From assembly GCA_016782645.1 (NCBI GenBank), contig JADHYC010000016.1:1-42957 (forward strand): a stretch of 42,957 nt of DNA, written 5' to 3'. Each line of letters begins with the position of its first letter. Positions within the stretch are counted from its first letter, which is position 1. The notes under the pieces were generated by a model. It saw only the letters and a list, made by a program, of their open reading frames with translations, searched no databases and had not been told where the DNA came from. Made by a program: the position numbers and the translations under genes. Below are positions 9,264-18,401 of this stretch, piece by piece. This DNA is from Fidelibacterota bacterium (GTDB lineage Bacteria > Fidelibacterota > UBA2242).

Positions 9264-11006
9264 TTATTTAACTTCTGCATTATCAGGTTCCACATTCATT
9301 TTATAAAATTTATTCAACATAGTATAAATTTCAAGAGTATTATCTGCACTTAATACCTTTTCAGCAATTAATTCAGCCTCCCGAATACTAATATTTCTGA
9401 TTACTTCAGTAACTTGCTGAATAGCACTGGAACTAACACTAACAGACCTGATTCCTACAGCTACTAATCCTATAAGTGCATAAGGATCAGACCCCATTTC
9501 ACCGCAGACATTTACAGGTATTTGAGACCTTTTTGCCGATTCTACAATTTTACTTATTGCCTGAAACATTACTGGGTGATAATGATTTTTTATCAGGCTA
9601 CTTTTCCGTTCTGATCCAATTAAAAACAATGAAAGATCATTTGTCCCTATACTGAAAAAATCTACTTCACGAGCAAGATCATCCAAAATTTCCATAACAT
9701 CTTTTGTCTCGATCATTGCACCCAGATTGATTTCTTCACTAAAAGCTGTTCCCTCTTCACGCAACTCTATTTGAACATCTCTCAGTATTTCTTTACACTT
9801 CAGCACCTCATCAACACTCGAAACCATTGGCAACATTATCTGAATTGAGCCATGCACACTGGAACGCAGGAAGGCACGTAATTGGGAATTCAATAAAGAT
9901 GGATTTTCGAGACAAAAACTTATCCCACCCCAATCGTCAAAAAGTTGATCTTGATGAAACATCTCAAGATCAAGCATTTCGATAAATTTATCTCTACCAA
10001 AATCGAAGGTCCTGAAAGTTACAGGTAAACCATTCATATTCTTAATAACTTTAGAATATGCTTCAAATTGATCATCCTCATCAAGTATTGAATTACTTTC
10101 AATACATTGATATTCAGTTCTAAAAAGCCCGATACCTTGAACAATTGATGGCTCTATTGATTCTACTTCACTTAAAAAACCTGCATTCAGTAATATATGA
10201 AATGGTAAACCATCTCGGGATTCATGAACGGCTTGACCTCTTAATGATTTCTTTATACTTATTGAAAACTGCTTGGCGTGTTTTTCATATTCTTTCATAA
10301 CGTTCTTATTTGCATCCAATATAATTTTTTCTTCATCTGCATCAAGAATAACCTGCTCGCTACTTTTAATTTTATCAATTTCCAATACATTTGATAAATA
10401 CGGAATTCTAAAAGCTCTTGCAAGAATACCGGAATGAGAATCAAACCCACCAATTTCGGTAATAATTCCAATCGCATTTACGTGATGAATATGGATCATA
10501 TCAGATGGAGAAACCCTCTTACTAACAAAAATTGATGGCTCTGTTAAATCAGGAGCAGTGTATTGCTTTTCAGCAGAAAGATGATGAATAACCCTTTTTT
10601 TAACATCTCTGAGATCTATATAACGCTCTTTATGATAAATATATAATGTCTTTTCCAGTGTTTCTTCATATTGAGTCATTATATCAAAATATGCCCATGT
10701 TACATTTTTCTGCTCCTCCTGAACTACCGCCTCAACCTCTTTTATTACTTCTTCGTCAGTTAATGCCATTAATTGAGCGTCAATCATTTTTGCATGTACT
10801 TCATCCAGATGAACCAGTACCAGTTCTCTTAAACGACTCAATTCACTTGCAGCTTTAGTTGTAGCCCTTTTCAAACGTACAAGTTCACCATCTCTCTCTT
10901 CTGGTTTTATATAATTCTTTGGAATAGGAAATTTATATCGCTCAAAGTAATAAATTGGTCCTATTGCAACACCAGGAGAAATTTTAACACCTTTTATAAT
11001 CTTCAT
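9264..11006 (-). CDS. ptsI: PTS Enzyme I (phosphoenolpyruvate-protein phosphotransferase), divergent
   Basis: Transfers phosphate from PEP to HPr. It has 580 residues with the full domain order: HPr-binding helices, swivelling His domain with phospho-acceptor His191 (GGFDSHSGILAR), and PEP-binding barrel. Arg296 (GIGLFRTE), Arg332 (FRTFDFG), the MIE glutamate (GAMIET), GTNDLS and the C-terminal cysteine (VNVCGEMGSD) are kept. The usual GWRAIR segment after the RT-D-G-DK motif instead reads DWGGISF near residues 358-364, so its arginine is glycine. The sequence after GLFRTE is also atypical. It follows ptsH by two bases. No EII component is in the window, so a regulatory role is likelier than sugar uptake. 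Confidence 0.92.
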   Translation of the reverse strand: MKIIKGVKISPGVAIGPIYYFERYKFPIPKNYIKPEERDGELVRLKRATTKAASELSRLRELVLVHLDEVHAKMIDAQLMALTDEEVIKEVEAVVQEEQKNVTWAYFDIMTQYEETLEKTLYIYHKERYIDLRDVKKRVIHHLSAEKQYTAPDLTEPSIFVSKRVSPSDMIHIHHVNAIGIITEIGGFDSHSGILARAFRIPYLSNVLEIDKIKSSEQVILDADEEKIILDANKNVMKEYEKHAKQFSISIKKSLRGQAVHESRDGLPFHILLNAGFLSEVESIEPSIVQGIGLFRTEYQCIESNSILDEDDQFEAYSKVIKNMNGLPVTFRTFDFGRDKFIEMLDLEMFHQDQLFDDWGGISFCLENPSLLNSQLRAFLRSSVHGSIQIMLPMVSSVDEVLKCKEILRDVQIELREEGTAFSEEINLGAMIETKDVMEILDDLAREVDFFSIGTNDLSLFLIGSERKSSLIKNHYHPVMFQAISKIVESAKRSQIPVNVCGEMGSDPYALIGLVAVGIRSVSVSSSAIQQVTEVIRNISIREAELIAEKVLSADNTLEIYTMLNKFYKMNVEPDNAEVK

Positions 11007-11008
11007 AT

Positions 11009-11275
11009 TTATCCCAGATTAAATTTATTCTTAGTAAGAGCTACCAATTTTTCTATAGCCTCCTTTTCATCATTACCATCAGCTTCTATAGTAATCTCAG
11101 CACCTGGCTCAACTGCTAAAATTAATAATCCAAGAATACTCTTCGCATTTACTCTGACTCCATTATAAATAACAAATATATCCGACTTAAATTTAGTAGC
11201 TTGAGTTACAAAGACAGTTGCTGGTCTAGTATGAAGCCCGTATTTGTTAATAATTATAACAGTCTGCTGAACCAT
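11009..11275 (-). CDS. ptsH: Phosphocarrier protein HPr
   Basis: Small phosphocarrier of 88 residues between Enzyme I and downstream acceptors. The phospho-histidine is His15 in GLHTRPA, and Ser46 in NAKSILGLL matches the site phosphorylated by HPr kinase in bacteria that have one. HPr kinase is not in this window. It is packed between the polyprenyl synthase and ptsI with one- to two-base gaps, so the three are one transcription unit. Confidence 0.96.
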   Translation of the reverse strand: MVQQTVIIINKYGLHTRPATVFVTQATKFKSDIFVIYNGVRVNAKSILGLLILAVEPGAEITIEADGNDEKEAIEKLVALTKNKFNLG

Positions 11276-11276
11276 A

Positions 11277-12248
11277 TCACGATTGACGATAAGATATTAT
11301 TTCTACAAGAGATTCAAGATCCTTTTGTGCCTTTTGAGGTAGAACTTTCAAGCATGATTTTGCCTGACCTAAAAGTGTATTTATAAGATTCCTAGACTTT
11401 TCGATACACTCCCTTTTTTTAAACTCCTTTAGAATTGTTTCTCTATTATTGGCATTCTTTCGAAGAAAAGATATGAAGTTTTCCTTTTCTTCGTCTGTTA
11501 TACCAGAAATAGCTTCGATCATTAGGTAGGTCTTTTTCCCAGCAAAAATATCACTTCCCAGACTTTTACCCATTTTCTGTTCATCAGAGATAATTTCAAG
11601 CAAATCATCCTGAATCTGAAATGCTTTCCCAAGTTCCTTACCAAAGAGAAACATTTCATCAACGACCTTTTGATCACTATCAGCAACCATAGCACCTAAT
11701 TGGCAGGATAATCCTAAAAGCCTTCCGGTCTTTTTTCCAACCATTTCTAAATATTCACCACTATCTACATTATCTCTTCCCTCAAATTCCATATCCAGAG
11801 ATTGGCCTTCACAAATTTCCAACATTGCTTTACTAAATTCAGAACCCATTTGAGGAACATTTGGAGAATCCGTCTGCATTAAAGTTTTAAACGCAATAGA
11901 CATCAAAGCATCTCCTAAAAGGATTGCCGTATTAACATCCCATTTGACATGCACGGTTGGCATACCTCTTCGATGAGTATCATTGTCCATTATATCATCA
12001 TGTACCAGAGTAAAAGTATGTAAAATTTCAACAGAAAGAGCTGCCGGAATTAACTTTGCATGATCTGCTCCAAGCCCCTCGCCAACAAGAAATACAAGAA
12101 TTGGTCTTATTCGTTTACCATGGGCATCCAGAGTGTATTTCATTGGATTATATAGGCTTTTAGGAACTTCAGGAAAGGATAAATTTCCAAGACGATCATT
12201 AATTTCCTCTCTCCATCCCTCCAATTTTTCTTCAATCTGAGATTTCAT
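11277..12248 (-). CDS. Polyprenyl diphosphate synthase (trans, probably short-chain)
   Basis: Condenses isopentenyl diphosphate onto allylic diphosphates in isoprenoid synthesis. It has 323 residues. The first aspartate-rich motif is DDIMD (84-88, in LVHDDIMDNDTHRRG) and the second is DDLLE (from 214, QIQDDLLE), with GKRIRP at 44-49 for substrate phosphate binding. The first motif lacks the two-residue insertion of typical bacterial FPP synthases, and a phenylalanine lies five residues before it. Both fit a farnesyl- or geranylgeranyl-producing enzyme of the type common in archaea, but chain length is uncertain. It is the first gene of a tight unit with ptsH and ptsI. Confidence 0.93.
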   Translation of the reverse strand: MKSQIEEKLEGWREEINDRLGNLSFPEVPKSLYNPMKYTLDAHGKRIRPILVFLVGEGLGADHAKLIPAALSVEILHTFTLVHDDIMDNDTHRRGMPTVHVKWDVNTAILLGDALMSIAFKTLMQTDSPNVPQMGSEFSKAMLEICEGQSLDMEFEGRDNVDSGEYLEMVGKKTGRLLGLSCQLGAMVADSDQKVVDEMFLFGKELGKAFQIQDDLLEIISDEQKMGKSLGSDIFAGKKTYLMIEAISGITDEEKENFISFLRKNANNRETILKEFKKRECIEKSRNLINTLLGQAKSCLKVLPQKAQKDLESLVEIISYRQS

Positions 12249-12364
12249 ATCATATTTACCTAAAAGTATTTACTACTAAACCTTGAAAGGCAGGTTTTAG
12301 ATCAACCTGTATTCTCTACAAAACTTCATATATCTTTCCTTTTTTCGTAGATAATTCTTCCTAT

Positions 12365-13717
12365 TTATATCGAGATTTCCCCAAACTCCTTCAATTTGTT
12401 CAAGACAAGATCACGAATTTCATCCAATCTCTCTTCAGTTTTTGCTTCGAACCTCGTTACAATCACCGGCTGAGTATTTGAAGCACGCACTAATCCCCAA
12501 CCATCTCCAAATTTAATCCGAACACCATCAACATCAATACATTCATAATTAGATTTAAAAAAGTCTGTCGCCTTTTTGGCAATCTCGAATTTAACTGCGT
12601 CATTTTCACACTCCAACCGCATTTCCGGAGTAGAATAGTAGTGCGGTAAATGACTCATTTTTTCAGAAAGGGATTCGGAAGATCGTGAAACCATTTGCGC
12701 AAGACGTGCTGCGACGTAAATTGCATCATCATATCCGAAATAATCATCTGCAAAGAACAGGTGCCCACTCATTTCTCCAGCAAACGGAACTTTCATCTCT
12801 TTCATTTTCTGTTTAATGAGCGAATGTCCCGTTTTCCACATTAAAGGTTTTCCACCTTTTTTCACAATAACCTCTTCCAGCGCCTGAGAACACTTCACAT
12901 CAAAAATCACCGTTTCTTCTTTTGTAAGAACCTCGTCAAGAAACAGTATCATAATATAATCAGCCCAGATAATCTCGCCTTCATTATCTATCACTCCGAT
13001 CCGGTCTGCGTCGCCATCAAAAGCAACTCCAAAATCGTAGCTGCCCTTTTTCACTTCCTTAATTAATTCCTTAAGATTCTTTTTAACAGTGGGGTCAGGG
13101 TGATGATTTGGAAAAGAACCATCTACATCGCAATAAAGTTCTGTCACTTTACAACCCAATTTTGAAAATATCTCGGGAGCAGCTAAACATGCTGTTGCAT
13201 TACCACAATCCACCGCTATTTTTACCGGGCATTCTATCTTTATCTTAGAAACTATCATATTTTTATAATCATCAAGTATCTCTTTTCGATCCAATTTACC
13301 ATTACCTGTTTCAAAATTCTCTTGTTCTATTAGTCTCTTGATATATTGTATCTCTTTACCATAGACAGCTTTCTTATTATAAGATAACTTAAAACCATTC
13401 ATATCGGGAGGATTGTGGCTTCCTGTAATTTGCACTGCTCCATCTATGGGCAAAACAAACATACTATAGTAATTTGCAGGCGTCGGAACTATACCCACGT
13501 CTATAACATTAACACCCGTCGAAAGAACTCCTCTGGCAAATACTTCTATCAGATGTGGAGTTGAAAGTCTAACATCACCACTCAGTGAAATTGTTTTTCC
13601 ACCCTTCTCTTTAACAAACGAGCCAAATCCTTGTCCTAAAAGTTCTACAACATCATCCTGGAAATCATTTTTAACTACTCCACGGATATCATACTCACGA
13701 AAAATATAGGGGTTCAT
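12365..13717 (-). CDS. Phosphomannomutase/phosphoglucomutase
   Basis: Alpha-D-phosphohexomutase moving phosphate between C6 and C1 of mannose or glucose. It has 450 residues. The four active-site segments are visible: phosphoserine loop TGSHNPPDMNGFK (serine at about residue 100), metal site AFDGDADRIG (DGDAD 234-238), sugar loop GEMSGHLFF and C-terminal phosphate loop RASNTQPVIVTRFE. TGSHNP is the AlgC/PMM-PGM variant. I start at 13717 because GAGGAGAG lies five bases upstream. An ATG at 13732 overlaps the anmK stop (ATGA), lacks an SD sequence and would add five residues. With the isomerase it gives a route from fructose-6-P to mannose-1-P. Confidence 0.94.
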   Translation of the reverse strand: MNPYIFREYDIRGVVKNDFQDDVVELLGQGFGSFVKEKGGKTISLSGDVRLSTPHLIEVFARGVLSTGVNVIDVGIVPTPANYYSMFVLPIDGAVQITGSHNPPDMNGFKLSYNKKAVYGKEIQYIKRLIEQENFETGNGKLDRKEILDDYKNMIVSKIKIECPVKIAVDCGNATACLAAPEIFSKLGCKVTELYCDVDGSFPNHHPDPTVKKNLKELIKEVKKGSYDFGVAFDGDADRIGVIDNEGEIIWADYIMILFLDEVLTKEETVIFDVKCSQALEEVIVKKGGKPLMWKTGHSLIKQKMKEMKVPFAGEMSGHLFFADDYFGYDDAIYVAARLAQMVSRSSESLSEKMSHLPHYYSTPEMRLECENDAVKFEIAKKATDFFKSNYECIDVDGVRIKFGDGWGLVRASNTQPVIVTRFEAKTEERLDEIRDLVLNKLKEFGEISI

Positions 13718-13722
13718 TCTTT

Positions 13723-13730
13723 CTCTCCTC
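13723..13730 (-). promoter_or_regulatory. Ribosome binding site favouring the 13717 start of phosphomannomutase
   Basis: GAGGAGAG on the minus strand, five bases before ATG at 13717. It lies inside the possible longer reading from 13732, which has no comparable site. Confidence 0.7.
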
Positions 13731-14886
13731 ATAATGCTATTTTACCTAAAACCACAGGATGTTTAGCTCCTGTAACATTCGGAACATTTCCTGCCTGTCC
13801 CCATATAGTATGCGCAGCAAGAATTGCAAAAGCAAAAGCTTCTTTAGCATCTATGTTAATTCCATAATCATCAGCTCTGGAAATTTTTACTCCACAAAAT
13901 ATATCCTTTAAATGCTGCATAATTACCGGATTATTTGTTCCTCCACCACTGACGATAATTTCATCAAGAGGGTACTTTTCAGCAAAAAATTGTTCATAGT
14001 TAGAATAGATAGCCTCAACAGTAAAGCGAGTAAGAGTAGCCACAAAATCACAGAGATTTTCTTTGTTTAGATGATAAGATTTGATCATCTCTTCAACAAA
14101 GTGATCACCAAACACCTCACGACCAGTTGACTTTGGTATTGGAGACTTTATATAAGGGTGTTTCATAAGATTATTTAAAATATCTTCACGTATTTTACCC
14201 TTTTCAGCTAATTTTCCGTCTTTATCAAATGTCATTTCCCCATCAGTAACAATGAAAGTAGCTGCATCAATTAATGCAACACCCGGTCCGGTATCAAGAG
14301 CATAAATATCATCTATAGATTTTGTGCTTTTTGGAACAATTGTAAAATTTGCGATTCCGCCAATATTCAAGATAAGAAATGTTCGCCCGTAATCTTTAAA
14401 TAATAAATAATCCATATAAGGAACCAATGGCGCTCCTGAACCACCAGCTGCCACATCCCGTACACGAAAATCCGATACAACCGGAACTTTAAACTCTTCG
14501 GCTAATACAGATGCCTCTCCAATCTGAAGTGTTGAATCTCCATGAATGTGCCAGATTGTTTGTCCGTGTGATCCAATTAAATCTATATCAGACATTGAAA
14601 GATTATTTTCAGCAAGAAACACTTTTATCATCTCAGTCCATTTTCGGGTAATTTCAAAGTTAGCATGACAAATCTTCTTTGAAGTTCCAGATAAACTACC
14701 CATTAAAAAATTTTTAAAAATCTTTGAATACGGATAAGATGAGAAATAAATGATTGATGCTTTTACATCGGTTGATATTCTTTTTACTTCGGAAAGACAC
14801 ACATCGAGCCCATCCATCGATGTACCCGACATCAAGCCTAAAACATTCAACGTGTTTTCCTTATAAAGTTTTAATAGAGATTTCAT
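13729..14886 (-). CDS. anmK: Anhydro-N-acetylmuramic acid kinase
   Basis: Opens the 1,6-anhydro ring of anhydro-MurNAc and phosphorylates it to MurNAc-6-phosphate, the first committed step of cell-wall muropeptide salvage. It has 385 residues. The ATP-binding start GLMSGTSMDGLDV, SHGQTIWH, DTGPGVALID and VSGGGTNNPVIM are characteristic. MurQ, which uses the product, is encoded upstream on the same strand after a 269-base gap holding a repeat. The stop overlaps the first in-frame ATG of the phosphomannomutase reading frame. Confidence 0.96.
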   Translation of the reverse strand: MKSLLKLYKENTLNVLGLMSGTSMDGLDVCLSEVKRISTDVKASIIYFSSYPYSKIFKNFLMGSLSGTSKKICHANFEITRKWTEMIKVFLAENNLSMSDIDLIGSHGQTIWHIHGDSTLQIGEASVLAEEFKVPVVSDFRVRDVAAGGSGAPLVPYMDYLLFKDYGRTFLILNIGGIANFTIVPKSTKSIDDIYALDTGPGVALIDAATFIVTDGEMTFDKDGKLAEKGKIREDILNNLMKHPYIKSPIPKSTGREVFGDHFVEEMIKSYHLNKENLCDFVATLTRFTVEAIYSNYEQFFAEKYPLDEIIVSGGGTNNPVIMQHLKDIFCGVKISRADDYGINIDAKEAFAFAILAAHTIWGQAGNVPNVTGAKHPVVLGKIAL

Positions 14887-15123
14887 TGTATTTTCACCAT
14901 AAAGAATACAAAGTATCTTTTTATTTTATTTCATCCAATTTGCTAACAGAAAAACTATCTCTACAGAAAAATACTATATGAAACCTACTATGAACCACAA
15001 TAGCCAATTTAATCATTTCTACGGTCACTTAATTTATATCCATTTCTTACACAATTATACCTAGCGTTCTCTGCCTCATAAAGATCCTTTATAGAAGTCC
15101 TCCGTGACCGTTGGGACGAACTC

Positions 15124-15147
15124 TGTCTCGAAGAGACCCCTTTGGGG
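15124..15147 (+). repeat. Dispersed hairpin repeat, copy 1
   Basis: A 24-base element made of the palindrome GTCTC-GAA-GAGAC followed by CCCC-TTT-GGGG, with 22 of 24 bases shared with 24794-24817. It begins eight bases after the murQ stop on the murQ strand. The flanking 15085-15123 (GTCCTCCGTGACCGTTGGGA and following) may belong to the same element. Without a T-run it is not a classical terminator, though it could protect the murQ 3' end. Confidence 0.7.
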
Positions 15148-15155
15148 CGTTTATT

Positions 15156-16061
15156 TCACTCATCAAAAGCAAACCTGACAAAACCGTTATGTTCTTTGAT
15201 CAATCTTCGAGCCTCTTCTAAAGATACGCTTTTTTTAACCATCACAACCGCTTCTTTTACATGCTTACCAGCAGCCATGAGTGCCTGATACCCTTCTTCA
15301 TAAGAAATGCCTGTTAATTCAGAAATAATACGAGAACCTCTATCAACCAACTTAGAATTTATTGCTTGATGGTCAATCATGTAATTTCCATAAACCTTAC
15401 CCATCTTTATCATTGCAGTAGTTGTAATCATATTTAATACCATCTTGGTTGCCGTACCTGCTTTCAAACGAGTAGAACCGGTAATAAGTTCAGGTCCGAC
15501 AAGTACCTCAATAATCACATCGGCATCAACACCAAGATCCTCTTTTGGAGTACATGTAAAAAATATCGTCTTACAACCTATAGATCGCGCATACTTTAAA
15601 CCTCCGTGAACATAAGGAGTTGTACCCCCTGTCGCAATTCCCATTAATACATCTCTGCTTTTCAATTTCATTTTTTTACAATCAATAACCCCATTCTCCG
15701 GATCATCTTCCGCACCTTCTACTGCTCTTCGGAGCGCTCCATAACCACCTGCGATCATACCCTTTACCATACTCGGTGGAACGGAAAATGTTGGGGGACA
15801 TTCGCTGGCATCCAGAACACCCAATCTACCGCTTGTACCGGCTCCTATATAGCGAAGATGACCGCCATTTTTAAATGCTGTATATACAATATCTGCAGCT
15901 GCAGTAATTTGCGGTATCGCTTTTTTAACTACTAAATGAACGGTTCCATCTTCATCATTCATTAATTCGATAATATTCTTCGTAGATAAAGTATCAATTA
16001 AAGTGCTTTTAGGATTGATTTTCTCGGTTAAAATATTACTTCGATTAAGCAATTTTTCCAT
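15156..16061 (-). CDS. murQ: N-acetylmuramic acid 6-phosphate etherase
   Basis: Cleaves the lactyl ether of MurNAc-6-P to give GlcNAc-6-P and D-lactate; cytoplasmic, in the pathway fed by AnmK. It has 301 residues with a SIS domain. GAGTSGRLGVLDASECPPTF contains Glu87, and AVEGAEDDPENG contains Glu118; both match the catalytic glutamates of the E. coli enzyme. GSTRLKAGTATKMVLNM is also typical. The reading frame stays open for 48 codons beyond the TGA at 15156-15158, but the length up to TGA is already complete. NagZ and NagA, the other enzymes of the route, are not in the window. Confidence 0.96.
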   Translation of the reverse strand: MEKLLNRSNILTEKINPKSTLIDTLSTKNIIELMNDEDGTVHLVVKKAIPQITAAADIVYTAFKNGGHLRYIGAGTSGRLGVLDASECPPTFSVPPSMVKGMIAGGYGALRRAVEGAEDDPENGVIDCKKMKLKSRDVLMGIATGGTTPYVHGGLKYARSIGCKTIFFTCTPKEDLGVDADVIIEVLVGPELITGSTRLKAGTATKMVLNMITTTAMIKMGKVYGNYMIDHQAINSKLVDRGSRIISELTGISYEEGYQALMAAGKHVKEAVVMVKKSVSLEEARRLIKEHNGFVRFAFDE

Positions 16062-16231
16062 ATTTCTCTCTATATAAATTCAAACTCAAATTATTTAAAT
16101 AACCAATACAACAAACACTGTATAAAATAGATAAATCTGGCTATTTATGAAAGGAAGTAATAATGCTATAAAGGGAATCTATTTAAAATTGACTGCCTTT
16201 TACGACAAGCGAGCAATAATTTGGAATTCTA

Positions 16232-18286
16232 CTATTTAATATAGCTATCCAACCATTCAAAAACCGTCTTATGCCAGAACCTGCTGTTTTGCGGTTTTTG
16301 CACCCAATGCCCTTCATCCGGGAAAATGACTAATTTCGCTGGAACATCCATTCGTCGCAATGCTGTAAAAGCCATAAGTCCCTCGCCAAAATCTAAACGA
16401 TAATCCTGTTCACCATGTATAACCAGCATTGGGGTTTTGAAATTCTGGACAAAATTGTGCGGCGACCATTTTTTATAATATTCATCGCTCTCCCAATAGG
16501 TGCCCCCGAATTCCCACTCGGGAAACCAGAGTTCTTCGGTAGTCAACAATTTTGCATAAAGATTAAATGTGCCGTCATGGTTAATCAAACATTTGAATGG
16601 ATATTTAAATTCGTCCATGTGTCCTTCTATCCAATTAACCATATATCCGCCATAAGATGCACCTGCAGCAGCAATTTTATCTTTATCAATGAACTTATAT
16701 TTTTCAATAACATATTTTTGACCAGCAACCAGGTCTTCAAAAACTTTTCCACCCCAGTCTTTTGATATCTCATTAGTTAATTTCTGACCATAACCTGTGC
16801 TTCCTCGAGGATTTGTTAAAACCATAACATAGCCCTGAGCTGCCCACATCTGGACATTCCAACGATAATGCCAACCATCATGCCAGGCGCCCTGTGGACC
16901 GCCATGAATCATATAAACCATAGGATATTTTCCCCTCTTATCAAAATTCGGTGGCTTAATTATGAAACCGTGAATTTCTGTGCCATCTTTACTATTAAAA
17001 GTGAAATCCTCAGCCGGATTCATCTCGATATTAACCAAAATATCTTTATTAAAAAAAGTGATCTGCTTTGATTTCCCGGTTTTAGTAGAAGCTAACCAGA
17101 CCTCAAAAGGAGTAGTTGTAGTTTGATGAATATAAGCGAATGTCTGACCATCGGGACTTATTGTTATGGATTTATTGTATCCATCTTTTATCAGAGTTTT
17201 AATCTTACCGGTTTTTATATCCATCCGTTTAATTTTATAACGTCCCTTTTCATCAATCTGCATCAGGATATTTTCCCCATCAGGCATCCATTGATAAGAA
17301 GCAATATTTATATCTTCACCAGCTGTGAGATTAGTGAATTTACCTGTTTTCATATCCTTTAAAATCAAATCTTTTTTATCTGCTTCAAATCCTTCTCTCT
17401 TCATAGAGAGAAATGAAAGATACTTTCCGTCAGGTGAAAATTGAGGTGACGTATCGTTCCCTTTAAAATTCCGGTCTTTACACTTTGTCGTAATTAAGGT
17501 AGTCTTCCCTCCAGTAACTGGAACCGACCAAATATCATTATTTGTACTAATCGCTATAACCTTTTCGTGATTACTTGTAAAGATTAATTCCTTTCCATCG
17601 GGCGAAAACGTAAATCCACTGCTAAGAGCAATAGGCGGTGCATCATAATCACCTGGAGTTACATCAACGATTTCGTGTGTATCAATTGTCATTACAAAAA
17701 TATGAGAACGTTTATGATCCCACCACGTTTCCCAATGCCTAAATAATAGTTCATCGTAAACTCTTGCTTTTACAGCACTCTTTTCTTTTTCGCTATCACG
17801 TTTCTCAACGCAATCCTGGTCTTTGCAATCTGGATAAACTCTCGAAGTAAAAGCAATCTTTTTCCCATTATTAGACCAGACGAAACTTCCAGCACCAGAA
17901 TAATGCATAGTGAGCTGCTGGGGCTCCCCTCCAGCCATTGACATCAGCCAAATCTGAGTTTTACCTGAGCGTGATGATAAAAAAGCCAAACTCTTTCCAT
18001 CAGGTGTCCACATTGGAGACCAACTCGAGCTGGAGTGGGTCGTAAGTTGCATTAAATTCGAGCCATCTGGTGCTACAATCCATATATCTGTATGACCACT
18101 GTTACTTACTTCGTCCATTGTTTTAATACTGAAAGCTATCCATTTCCCGTCAGGTGAAAATCTCGGGTCGAATAAGCGTTTACATGCAAGCATATCATCA
18201 AAAGTCATTGCTCGTTTTGCTGCCCCTTGAAGAAATACAGCACTTACTAAAAGAATTGATATTACAAACATTGCTTGAAATTTCAT
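16232..18286 (-). CDS. Secreted S9 family prolyl oligopeptidase / acylaminoacyl-peptidase-like
   Basis: Exported serine peptidase of 684 residues. A signal peptide (about residues 1-22) precedes a beta-propeller with seven xSPDGKxxxF-type TolB repeats. The alpha/beta-hydrolase domain has Ser544 (GASYGGYM), Asp628 (HGEQDYRLDF) and His660 (PDEGHWV). The closest families are dipeptidyl-peptidase/acyl-peptide hydrolases that take short peptides in the periplasm. It lies between murQ (170-base gap) and a GH1 glycosidase (115-base gap), all on one strand; the gaps show no gene or clear terminator. A role in peptide uptake is inferred from the family and export signal. Confidence 0.93.
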   Translation of the reverse strand: MKFQAMFVISILLVSAVFLQGAAKRAMTFDDMLACKRLFDPRFSPDGKWIAFSIKTMDEVSNSGHTDIWIVAPDGSNLMQLTTHSSSSWSPMWTPDGKSLAFLSSRSGKTQIWLMSMAGGEPQQLTMHYSGAGSFVWSNNGKKIAFTSRVYPDCKDQDCVEKRDSEKEKSAVKARVYDELLFRHWETWWDHKRSHIFVMTIDTHEIVDVTPGDYDAPPIALSSGFTFSPDGKELIFTSNHEKVIAISTNNDIWSVPVTGGKTTLITTKCKDRNFKGNDTSPQFSPDGKYLSFLSMKREGFEADKKDLILKDMKTGKFTNLTAGEDINIASYQWMPDGENILMQIDEKGRYKIKRMDIKTGKIKTLIKDGYNKSITISPDGQTFAYIHQTTTTPFEVWLASTKTGKSKQITFFNKDILVNIEMNPAEDFTFNSKDGTEIHGFIIKPPNFDKRGKYPMVYMIHGGPQGAWHDGWHYRWNVQMWAAQGYVMVLTNPRGSTGYGQKLTNEISKDWGGKVFEDLVAGQKYVIEKYKFIDKDKIAAAGASYGGYMVNWIEGHMDEFKYPFKCLINHDGTFNLYAKLLTTEELWFPEWEFGGTYWESDEYYKKWSPHNFVQNFKTPMLVIHGEQDYRLDFGEGLMAFTALRRMDVPAKLVIFPDEGHWVQKPQNSRFWHKTVFEWLDSYIK

Positions 18287-18401
18287 CTTTTCTCCTATAG
18301 CTTAGTTTTTACCATAATAATCTAAAGAACATTGAAAATTTGTATTACCCTTCTCCCTCTATACTGCCTACTATCAATTGTCAACTACCACTCATTATTT
18401 A

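Noticed and set aside
15156..15158. TGA of murQ read as selenocysteine or readthrough
   Set aside because: MurQ is full length at this stop and no selenocysteine insertion element or conserved extension is visible.
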